Shown here: in pieces, positions 1 to 9,956 of the stretch
How positions within the stretch are numbered: the first letter of the stretch is position 1
Layout: each line of letters starts with the position of its first letter
Assembly (NCBI GenBank): GCA_023213395.1
Contig: CM041465.1
Coordinates: forward strand, 35,471,741 to 35,535,740
Direction of reading: 5' to 3'
DNA: 64,000 nt
Origin: Cycas panzhihuaensis
Lineage: Eukaryota > Cycadophyta
Position numbers and translations under genes: made by a program
The notes under the pieces: generated by a model
Database searches by the model: none
What the model was told of the DNA's origin: nothing
The model's input: the letters and a program-made list of their open reading frames with translations, nothing else

Positions 1-3000
1 GGAGTGAAGAACACCTTATCGATATCAGGGAAGGAAAAGGTCAATCAGTGACCTTTGGCAACAATCAATCTGTTAAGATTTCGGGAATAGCCACAATAGC
101 TCCATTTCACTCCTCTTCAAATCCTTCCTCTTCATTTCCCAATGGCAATACCTACTTCATACCTTCCATGGACAAAAACTTACTATCTATTAGCAAGTTC
201 GACAAGCAACAGATGAGCGTCTTGTTCAGAAATAGGAAATGTGTAATAAGTGACAAAGATGACCAAGTAGTAGCTCTTGGATATGAGGATCATGGCCTCT
301 ACAAATTGGATGCAAATAATATAACACTTGATTCTACTTACTCTGGTTCGATTGTCGGTTAACACTTGTCCAAGATGCAACTTTGGCATCAACGTCTAGG
401 CCATTTGAGCTTAGACAATTTAAGGCAGATGATCAACAAAAACATGGTATCTGGGCTTCCAAAGATCTATGGCACAAAATGTCTTTGTGAAGCGTGCATA
501 ATAGGGACTCAACATCGCTTACCTTTCCCTAAAGGCAAAGCTTGGCGTGTATCACATTCTTTACAGCCGGTACACTCAAATTTGTGTGGACCTATGTCCA
601 CCGCATCTTTTGGAGGAGCTTTGTACTACATCTCCTTCATTGATGACGTTTCTCATAAAGTATGGGTCTACTTCATCAAGCACAAGTCTAAAACACTTTC
701 CAAATTCAAAGAATTCAAGTTTGAAGTAGAAAACGAGTATGGCCACTCTATCAAAGCATTAAGGACAGACAATGGAGGTGAATTTACTTCAAACAAATTC
801 ACCCAATTCTGTAAGGATAATGGCATTCGGAAACAACTGACTATTCCTCACACTCCTCAATAAAATGGAGTCTCTGAAAGAATGAACAGAACTTTGGCTA
901 ATAAAGCCAAAGCAATGATGCATGCATAAGGACTCATTCGAGCTTCATCAAGGCGAGGCATTTCACACGCTGTGGCCAATCCAATCTAACTAGTCACCGA
1001 TATGACACTCGAGGAGGCATGGTGCGCAAAAGTCAACTCGACCATTTGAGGACTTTTTGGTGCACTGCTTATATGCACATCCCCGATCAGCAAAGAACAA
1101 AATTAGACAAGCATAGTCTAAAATGCATCTTTGTAGATTATGCCATTCATAGCAAAGCCTACAAATTGTATGACCCCATTGGGAAGAAAATGCATCTCTC
1201 AAGAGATGTAATCTTTGCTGAAGACGATCATAAGGAGGTGCAAACAACATCCATGCAACTTCCCATTGACAAAGGCAAGAAGATTGTTGAGACTTTCCTT
1301 CCCTCTCAATCTTCTACTCCATGTACATCATCTGCACCTGCTGGACCGTCCACATCATCTGATTTGGCTCCACTTGATCCTAGCACATCTTCTCTTGATC
1401 AACCACTTAGACCAGAAGATCTTGAGGTTCAAGTCAATTCAATTCAAAAGTTACCAAAATGGTACACTCAAACAGTACAGGACGACCACATCATTGAAGG
1501 AAAACATCCATCAAAATACAAGCAGCAGACCAATTATGCACTTATGGCTGAAGTGCTATGTGTTGATGAGCCTTCCACTTTTGAGGAGACTTATAAAAAT
1601 AAAAATTGGAAAGCTGCCATGGATGAAGAAATCCATCCTATTGAAAAGAATGGTACTTGGGATTTGGTTGAATTGCCTAAACACAAACAGGCAATTAGTT
1701 GCAAATGGGTCTATAAGACCAAATTCCATTTGATGGTTTACTTAAGCGGCAGAAGGCCCGTCTTGTGGCAAAAGGATTCAAACAAAAGGAAGGCATAAAC
1801 TACGAGGAGACTTTTGCACCAGTGGCAAATATGAACACCATCAGACTCATCTTGGCCTTAGCTGCTTAATGCAAATGGCCAGTCTTTCAAATGCACGTGA
1901 AGAGTGCCTTTCTTAATGGCGATTTTCAGGAGGAGGTATACTTGGAGCAACCTCCCGGCTACAAGGTACAAGGCAAGGAGCATCTAGTCTGTCGCCTAAA
2001 AAATGCACTATATGGCTTAAAACAAGCTCCAAGAGCATGGTACTCGAAGATCGATGATTACTTCTTGAGACATGGGTTTCATCAATCCACTTCAGACCCT
2101 AACCTATACATCAAACATGAAAAGAACCATGCCATTTTTGTTGTCTTGTATGTAGATGACTTAGTGATCACTGGCAATGACACTAAGATGATAAACATTC
2201 TCTACGATGACTTAAAGAGAAGTTTCAAGATGACAGATCTTGAACTTCTCCATTACTTCTTAGGCTTTGAGGTATGGCAACAGCCATGCTATATCTTCAT
2301 CTCCCAAGCGAAATATTCTTGGGACATTTTGCAACGGTTCAGGATGCATGACTGCAAACCAACGTATACACCAATGGAGAATGGATCTAAGCTTACTCTC
2401 AATGAGGAAACTGCACCTGCAGATCCCACACTTTACCGGCAGTTGATTGGGAGCCTCATTTATCTCACAAACACTCGACCGGATATTTCATTTGCAGTTG
2501 GGATTTGTTCACGATACATGTCTCAACCCAATCAGAAACATTGGAATGCAGCTAAACGCATACTCAAATACATCAAAAGCACATTGCAGCATGGCCTTGA
2601 GTATGCACATGATGAGAACTTCACTCTGGAAGAGTTCTCAGATTCTGATTGGGCAGGTTGCCAGGATAGCGGAGATCAACCTCGGGATATTGTTTTTCCA
2701 TTGGTACAGCAGTTGTTTCGTGGAGTTGCAAGAAACAACCCAATGTTACCTTGTCCTCCAGCAGCAGTACAAAGTGCGGTCGGTAGCTTGTGAAGCTATC
2801 TGACTACGACAGATTCTTGGGGAACTTGGACTTGAGCAGGATCACCCCACCAGGATATACTGTGACAATCAAAGTGTACTCAAGTTAGCTAAGAATCCAG
2901 TTTTTCATGCACAAACCAAACACGTCGAGGTTCATCATCACTTCATCAGAGAGCATGTGCAGAATGGTGAGATCAACCTCCAAGATGCACTTCTGAGAGG

Positions 3001-3106
3001 AGGAGCAGATATCTTTACCAAGCCTCTTGGTAGAGAAAAGATTGTAAAATTCAGAGATAGTCTTGGCATCCGACTTAACATTGTAAATAGTAAGGGGGGG
3101 TGTTAA
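1..3106 (+). pseudogene. Copia A pol (protease end, integrase, RT, RNase H), broken
   Basis: This is the polyprotein that copies and integrates the element. The start is colinear with the stretch after the protease active site of E (GQSVTFGNNQSVKISG). The integrase zinc-binding segment has LWHQRLGH and CLCEAC near 380-500. The integrase core shows LRTDNGGEF near 755-785. The RT active site YVDD is at 2149-2160, and RNase H begins near 2640. Defects include CAA-to-TAA stops at 861-863 and in the RT (LAA-stop-CKW near 1866), and at least three frame changes, for example after CQDS near 2670 where RNase H goes out of frame. The original stop TAA (3104-3106) falls inside the LTR. It is certainly non-functional. 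Confidence 0.9.
3091..3100 (+). other. Polypurine tract of A
   Basis: The purine run taaggggggg directly precedes the TG of the LTR. This is the expected place for plus-strand priming. Confidence 0.85.
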
Positions 3107-3655
3107 ACCTTATGTTTACATGTTACGATTATGTACTTTATTTTTCATGTAATATTTGTACTTTTGTACTTTAGGGGTGACTTATCACTTAAGTGATAAA
3201 GTGCACACATGCATTCTTTCTAGTGATACAACGTTGTCACTAAAGGGTCAAATGGACACCCATGCACTTTTGCTCACATGAGAGCCCCAAAAGGACACAT
3301 GTCCTACATGCAAGGCATGTACCTTGGATGTTTGACACTTGTCAAGCATCCAATGCCTTAGGTCTCTCATTTCACTCTATATAATGAGACCTCTCCTCAT
3401 TGTCTCATAAGAGAGTTGGAGCTGTATTGTTATCTTTGTCGGTTGCTAATCAAACTGTTTATTCATTTGGAGGTTTGACCAATTCCAACCCCACACATTT
3501 GGTATCATTCTCTTACTCCTTCATTTTTATGTTTTGTCTTGCTTATGCTTTTCATCTTGAGAGTATCATACTTGTTAGCATTTGTGTTTTCTAGAACTAG
3601 AGTGAACCTAGCTTCTAGATCTTGGGACTGTGAGGCCATTAGGCCTCTTTTCACA
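3101..3655 (+). repeat. 3' LTR of A (family alpha)
   Basis: It starts TGTTAAACC and ends CTTTTCACA, matching the E LTRs at both ends (555 bp against 552). It carries the family palindrome TTATCACTTAAGTGATAA, a hairpin around ggatgtttgacacttgtcaa, and a TATATAA box. The open frame across 3400-3594 lies inside the LTR and is not a gene. Confidence 0.95.
3378..3384 (+). promoter_or_regulatory. TATA box of A LTR
   Basis: TATATAA in the context ctctatataatgagacc is conserved at the same LTR position in C and E. It is the likely core promoter; initiation would follow some 30 bp downstream. Confidence 0.6.
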
Positions 3656-4720
3656 GAAACAAGCTCCTCAAGCTTGGTATACAAAAGTAGATGATTATCT
3701 TACTCAGAATGGATACACTAGATGTATTAGTGACCATAATCTTTATTTTAAACATGAAAATAATAACATTACTATATTAATTCTATATGTTGATGATATC
3801 ATCATCACAAGAACCTCCACTATCAATATTCATCAACTAAAATCGATCTTGATGAATAAATTTGAAATGACTGATTTAGGTCTTTTATATTATTTCCTCG
3901 GATTACAAATTTATCAAACTGATTCAAAAATAACAATATCCCAACCTAAATATATCTTAGACTTAATCAAAAGGTTTAACGTGGAAAATGTTAAACCGCA
4001 CCTAATCCTTTACAATCAGGAATTAAGTTATCTATTGATTGTTTAACACCACTTTGTGATCTGACATTATATAAGCAACTCATTGGAAGCCTAATTTATT
4101 TAACACATATTCGACCAGATATCTCCTATGTCGTTGCTCTATGTTCTAGATATATGCAAAAACCGCATGAATCACATTGGAAAGCCGCTAAACGAATTCT
4201 CAAATATTTTCAAGGTACTGTTTTTTATGGCTTAATTTATAAATTTTGCAATAATACTCTAAAATTAACAGGATATACTGATTCAGATTGAGCAAGAAAC
4301 TCCAATGATTGAAAATCAACCATTGGCTATGTATTTTTCTTAGATTTCTCACCTATTACTTGGTCTAATAAAAAAAATACAGGCTCTAGCACTGTCATCA
4401 ACAGAAGTTGAATATCGAGCGCTTATTGAAACCAGTAAAGAAGCATTATGGATCAAATCTCTTTTAAGTGAACTTGGTCTGTTTCCTAACTCTTCTATTG
4501 AGCTTAAAGTTGATAATCAAGGAGTTATTGCTATTGCTACTAATCATGTTGCTCATTCAAGAACTAAGCATATAGAATTACATCAACATTTTATACGTAA
4601 TCTTGTTACTGATGATATTATTCATTTATCTTATTATCCTACAGATCTACTGGTTGCTAACATTCCTATCAAATCATTGACAGAAGTGAAGTTTTTAAAA
4701 CTGTGAGATTTATTGAAGAT
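3656..4720 (+). pseudogene. Copia F RT and RNase H remnant
   Basis: The open stretch from 3656 to 4046 carries the RT palm: YVDDIIIT near 3787, then MTDLGLLYYFLGLQI. After 4046 the frame is broken, but RNase H motifs can still be followed: TDSD near 4280, an STE-type motif near 4400, and a weak match to the HSRTKHIELHQHF segment near 4555-4590. Several stops and shifts show long decay. Only the C-terminal third of pol is present, because A separates it from the rest. Confidence 0.85.
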
Positions 4721-4798
4721 TAAAGAAGTCTCCATCAAAGGGGGATCAACATGATGAAGACCTTTTTTATCTTTTATATTGTACAAAAGCTAACATTA

Positions 4799-4806
4799 AA
4801 GGGGGA
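4799..4806 (+). other. Polypurine tract of F
   Basis: The purine run aaggggga lies directly before TGTTAGGAAT. A similar run, aaaggggga, occurs about 65 bp upstream, so there may be two plus-strand initiation tracts. Confidence 0.7.
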
Positions 4807-5190
4807 TGTTAGGAATATTAATGTTACATTTTTGTCACGTCTTAAGTGTATATTTAAGTTTCTAAAGTCTGTTTTATAAAGTTTCTGTTTAATAATTGTT
4901 CATTATGTAAGTTCGTTGAAAAGAGTAAAAGGTTCGCTACCCATTTCAACGAACCTCTTACTCTTTAAAAAGCTCCTCCTAGAATCTAGGAGGTGGTCTG
5001 GATTCTATCTAGAGGTTGTCTTGAGGCTGGTCTGAAGGTATTGTTCGGTATGGAGGAGGTTTGTTAGTTTGGTCAGGTTCATATGTTCTGTATTTATCTT
5101 CTCAGCCAATAGATTAATCACAGAGGTGGTTTTTCTTCCCCAGAAGGGGTTTTCCACCTGTCAAATCATGTGTATCTGTGCAATGTCCAT
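4807..5190 (+). repeat. 3' LTR of F (right end approximate)
   Basis: The left end TGTTAGGAAT follows a polypurine tract and is secure. The right end is a guess near the last CA-ending stretch. It contains two strong inverted repeats, at 4912-4966 and 4974-4993. Confidence 0.55.
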
Positions 5191-5700
5191 TTGTTACTGT
5201 TCTATGCTTTACCTTTGATCCTGATGATGTTGCATATGATACCTCTTATAAACACTTTTGAAGTCTTATTTCTCCAACTTATATTCCTAGTTGATGAAGG
5301 TCATTCTCATAATGTCTCTTCCATGGGATGGAGCAATTTAAAAAGGCTAAAGTAAAACCTTGTAGAGAAAATAGTCAGAGAAGTTTAAAATCCATTATGC
5401 TGGATATCAAGTTGACGAAAGTTAAGTTCAAGAATTGCATTCTACAACAGCAAGAACTCTATCAAAAAACCAAGGCAAGAAGACAAATTGAAGACTTCAT
5501 ATTCAACGGCTTTCCTAGGATGAGGCACTACAAGTTTAAAAGGACGACATTACACATTCTAAAGGGAGACTTTGAAAATTATGTAGTGCACATGTGTGTA
5601 GGTTGTTTGTGTGCAAGTAGTTGGTCTTTAGGAGTGTTGATCATTTTCAAGTATGTCTTTAGTACATAGTGTTGTATTGACATTAAATATTAAAAAGAAG
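5191..5700. other. Unassigned stretch between F and H
   Basis: A 113-codon open frame lies at 5328-5669 on the + strand. It is lysine-rich in its first half and hydrophobic near the end, with no motif I recognise. It may be chance or a relic of an older element. The stretch ends in a purine run (aaaaagaag) directly before the H LTR. Confidence 0.4.
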
Positions 5701-6246
5701 TGTTAGAAATAATGTTTAATGGAAGTATTGTCCATAGGTTTGGTGTTTAATAGTCCAATGTTAATATTAGAAGTATATATGTCAAATATTAAGGAGTCTT
5801 TAATTATGTCATTAACAAGTGTAGTTGGTGGTTATCTTAACAATCCCATCATGTAGTTGGTTAAACATATGGTGGACATACATTAGAATATGTGTACTCT
5901 CATCTATTGATACATGAATGAAGATTCTTCTTATGTTTTACATTGTTGTTGTCAACATGGCATATGTGTTGTTAAACTTGCGTTTTTAACAAAAAATAAT
6001 TTTTAAGTCATAAGTGGGTCATAGGAGTTGTTTAATGTTTTGCGACTCCTTAGTGATGTGTCTCTTCCATGTTTTGTAAGTTCCCTCGACTATAGCAACT
6101 CCCATTGAACGAGAAATATAACTCCACATGTGGTTCATAACTATAAATATGAACTCATTTAAATATATTGCAATATAATGTAGAATTAGATTTGGTTTTG
6201 TAAGTTGATTTTTTTTTTTTCATTGTGTGCATAGTTAAATCTAACA
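5701..6246 (+). repeat. Copia-type LTR H
   Basis: It begins TGTTAGA and ends TCTAACA, a 7-bp inverted terminal pair typical of LTRs. A primer-site-like sequence follows at once, so it reads as a 5' LTR on the + strand. A TATAAAT box lies at 6142-6148. No partner LTR was found in the window, so the element is either truncated or decayed downstream. Confidence 0.75.
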
Positions 6247-6258
6247 TGGTATCAAAGT
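6247..6258 (+). other. Primer binding site of H
   Basis: TGGTATCAAAGT matches the initiator tRNA-Met site TGGTATCAGAGC at 10 of 12 positions, directly after the LTR end. Confidence 0.7.
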
Positions 6259-9200
6259 AGATTTGAGTAGGCTACCATTGTCAACAATGAGGGCAAGATC
6301 CTTTGTTGCTTGATCTGATACCTCAATTTGACGATGGAGAACTTGATGTAACATCTTTCACCCTAAAGCTAGAGAATTTTATCCGGTGAGTTTCTACCAA
6401 GTATTTTGCTTCTAATCTATGGTTGTATGGACATAAGGTGAGATTAATAATTCTTAAGTTTTTTAAATTCTAAGATCATGTCGTTCTTTGAAAGCCTAAT
6501 GGTGGCATATGTATCTACATCTAGGTGTTCTTCATGGAATTCTTAATGGAGGAATTTGCAAGGAAGCTAGCTCAAGAATTTTCAATGTGGCAGTTTCTCA
6601 CAATCATTTTATTATGCTTCAATGACTCAACAATTATTCTAAAGGTATTGGATATGGGTATTATTTCTAAGAGGTCTCATTTGGAAATTTTCTCTATCCT
6701 TAATCTAGTTCTTATGAAGGTTTGGTTGTTAACATTTTTTGTTAGCTTTGTTTTTAAAACATGGATGTGTGACCCTGTCCACTTGCATTGAGTTTTTCTT
6801 GGAGTGCCTATCAACCTCTTAAGAGTTGTCCCATGCTTGCGATAGTTGCCATAATCTTGTATGTCACTCCATTCCAACTATGTAAGAGTTAATGTTATTA
6901 GGTGTTGATAGTACATTTGAAAGAAATGTCTTTAATAGATATTAATGTTGAGTTGAATTTTTTAGAGAAAAACTTGCACAAGGAAGCAATGAATGGCAAA
7001 GATCACAGCTTGAAAAAATATCCAAAGCTACTATTGAAAACCTATAGAAAGAAGCAATGAAGACTATCACAAAGGTTCTTGCATGTTGTTAACACCTTGA
7101 TATTCACTTTAGGTGAGATTTTATCATTTGGTTTCAGTATGGTAAAAGTTGGTGCTTCCTGTTAGCATCTTTATTAACCTTGAGTGAGACTTTGTCAATG
7201 TGGACTTTGAAAGCCTAGGAATTTGGTATTTTTTGCCTTACACACTTTCTTAATAATGTAATGTTAGGTGTTTGTTACTCAATTGATTAGAGCATGTGAG
7301 TGAGACCTATGTAGCTTATTTCACCTAACAACCTCTAAAGAAACTAAATCTAATGCCTATGGTGTTGGTTGTCTTTTTTTGGCCTTTGCCTCATTGTAGT
7401 GTGCGGTGGTGATGTTTTTCAATTCCTATTAGCATACACAACCAATTATATGCCTGAAAATTGACACATGGGCACTTGAAACAGTTGAGAACAACCTAAA
7501 GAACAACTTAAATTGGCCAAAGCAAAACCAAAAATGACTAGGAACCAACAAAATGGGCCCAGAAACAACCAGAATGATCCTACGAACAACTAGAATAACT
7601 ATAACAACAATCAAACAGTTGCAAGACCATAAAACAACTCTTTGGAAACATTGTCTAGAAGGGAATGTTATCGGATGATTAGACAAAACATGAACAATTA
7701 GTACAAAACAACTTCTTGAAGGTTGTACAACTTCAATGGATATAGTATGGGCATCTATATGGATGTAAGGGCATACAAAACTAACCCAAATTATTAAGTC
7801 ATAATTAGTATTTTGCTATGAAAAGCCAATATCATGTGGAATGGTTGTAACTTTCAATCAAATGGGTCAAATATTGGATATAAATAGGGCATTCTCACCC
7901 CAGTTTTGGTATGGGGGCAGTGTTAGCAGACCACAGGGAATGTTGTCAAGAGTTAGAGCCAAACATTCAAGCATACCCAAAGCAATATGTATGTAATACT
8001 TGATGACATATTGTGATCAACATCAAGGTGGAAGGATATACAACTTATGTAGAAAATAGGCAGTTTTGGGACGACTAGCGTGTTTTGATTAAAGCCAACA
8101 TTAGTTTTATTGCTAAAATTCTTATTTGAAAAGAGAACCTAAGTCTATGAAAGAGTGAAAGTGCATGGCCAAAGACCTAAGGACCCTAGTTGTTGATGTG
8201 ATGGTAGTTTCTAACTAAACAAGGGCAACTATAAAACCTTCTAGTGTCACCTAAGAAGCCTTCAAGCAAGGGAATTCCAACATCAAGTTTGTAAAGGGTA
8301 ATACATTGGGCCAAGGAGACTAAAGTATGATGAGTGCAAAGAAGGGGTACATCGTTGAAAAAGAGGACTAGGGATAGGTTTGTTGGTACATAAGAAGGAA
8401 ATAGGTTATTGACACTACAAGTTGCTAGAAGTGAAGGAGACACAACGATAGTAGAAACAACCCTAGAAACAAAAGAGGCCAACATATCTTACCTTGCCAG
8501 GATAGTGACAATGGTTGAGGGCAAACCTAATCGAAATAAAAGCTCAAAGAGCATAGGTAAAATCAACGATAAGGCAGCGGAAAGTCTTGTGAAAACTTCA
8601 GAGAATTACTTCATAAGGAGGTTATTTGATACACTACTAGAGCCAGAAGATAGCACATTTTTTATACAAATGCCATTTGCAATCCAAATTCTATGGATAA
8701 AAACAATAATAAGATTGAAGAAACCCTATAATAACTTGTTATTTAAGAGTAGTTGGAAAGCAATACTTGGTCCATGTTCATCATTATAACCTACTAGCAC
8801 AATGGTCGTAAATGCACCTCATGCTAATATACTAGCCAAGATGGTAGTATCATCATCCTCAACTCATTATCATAATGAAAGTGCTTTCAACCATTTCACC
8901 TTTGATGGAACTACAAATGTTACCAAGCACCTATACCTCTTTAAGAATATGATGGAATTGTTGCCCTTATGAGGGTATACCAATTTCTTTTGAAGTTGTT
9001 AAGTATGCAATAAGTAGTTTTGGTGTTCAAATTGAAGAGCCATTGTTAAGTATTTTAAGTTCAAGTTATAAAATTCAAGTTGTTTAATCTATCTACATTT
9101 ACATTATCTAGTTACATTATCAAAAGTTGATACATCAAGTACAATGTTAAAATGGTTTTATTTCAAGAGGAAATTATGAATTGTTAAAATTTTCATTATT

Positions 9201-9390
9201 CAATGTCCTCATATTTTGTGCCTCGCAATTTGTTAAAGGATAGAAGGTGTCATAACACAATGACAGAAAAAGCGAAGAGCTAAAAAGAGTTTTCACACTT
9301 TGTTGATGTTTCAACAGCTTCAATAATTTTAAATAAAAGCAAAATGCATGAAATGCAAAGGGCAAAATGTAGCAATCACAAGGTAGATTG
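6259..9390. other. Old, unassigned sequence, probably decayed retroelement
   Basis: No intact gene is visible. A segment at 7440-7700 read on the + strand is rich in Asn and Gln with stops, like a decayed gag linker. At 8409-8789 there is an unrecognised 126-codon frame. At 8880-8960 the + strand reads FNHFTFDGTTNVTKHLYLF, which weakly resembles the start of a Gypsy gag domain. J is inserted at its right edge. I cannot assign it to H with any confidence. Confidence 0.4.
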
Positions 9391-9395
9391 CAAAG
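9391..9395 (+). other. TSD of J, left copy
   Basis: caaag here is repeated at 15462-15466 directly after the other LTR of J. Confidence 0.88.
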
Positions 9396-9941
9396 TATTG
9401 AAAATGGGCATTAAGCCTATGGACTTAAGGATCTAAAAGAGAGGAAAGAACTGCATGTAAATGAAGATGATTAGTATCTTTGAAAGGAAATATGCAAATA
9501 AGCACTATGAACAAACATAAACATGAAGAATACAAGCATAAGAATACCAATATGGAGGAGAAGGGACTGGTTCAATCTTCAAATAAGAAAGAATGTTGAT
9601 TAGCAAACTGACAACATAACAATACGACACACTCTCCATACAAGATACATGAGAATTGGTCTCAATATATAGAGTTGGAGGAGAGACCTTAAGGGGCTTG
9701 ATGTTTTACAAGTGTCAAACATCCAAGCTATATCCTTTGCATGTGGGACAAGTCTCCTTTAGGCTCTCTTGCGAGCAAAAGTGTATGAGAGGTACATTGA
9801 CCCTCAAGTCACAACATTGTGCTACTAGAAAGAATGTAGGCGTGTACTTTATCACATTAGGTGATAAGTCACATTTACATAAAGTACAATAGTGAAACAT
9901 TATAAAGTAGATTACTTAACATGTAAACATAAGGTTTTAAA
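9396..9941 (-). repeat. 3' LTR of J
   Basis: It is homologous to 14915-15461. The outer end is mutated (complement of tattgaaaatggg instead of tgttaaaaatggg). The family palindrome has decayed to a partial inverted repeat. An open frame on the opposite strand exists in both J LTRs but looks like a shadow. Confidence 0.9.
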
Positions 9942-9956
9942 CCCCCCTATTGTTTA
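9942..9956 (-). other. Polypurine tract of J
   Basis: The complement reads ataggggggt next to the LTR boundary, matching the tract position in A and D. Confidence 0.7.

Larger units (their letters stand above)
1..3655 (+). mobile_element. Copia element A (family alpha), 3' part
   Basis: The 5' end lies outside the window. The visible part runs from the end of the protease domain through integrase, reverse transcriptase and RNase H to a polypurine tract and a complete 3' LTR. The sequence resumes at 3656 in the middle of the reverse transcriptase of another Copia (F), so A is inserted into F. The first five bases after the LTR, gaaac, should be the right-hand TSD, but the left copy cannot be seen. 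It is closely related to E at 43679-51133. Confidence 0.92.
3656..5190 (+). mobile_element. Copia element F, 3' remnant
   Basis: This is the old host of A. Its sequence begins mid-RT (KQAPQAWYTKVDDYL) exactly where the LTR of A stops, and runs through RNase H to a polypurine tract and an LTR starting TGTTAGGAATATT. It is a different Copia lineage from A: the RT is clearly diverged and the LTR is unrelated. The right end is uncertain because no partner LTR lies in the window. Confidence 0.8.

Noticed and set aside
3400-3594. 64-residue open frame with hydrophobic segments inside the A LTR, with similar frames in the C and D LTRs
   Set aside because: The similarity follows from LTR nucleotide identity; the frame differs or is broken in E and K, so it is not a conserved protein.
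9656-9892. 78-codon frame on the + strand in both LTRs of J (also 15176-15412)
   Set aside because: It runs antisense to the LTR and is shared only because the LTRs are copies; it has no start context or homologue in the other alpha LTRs.
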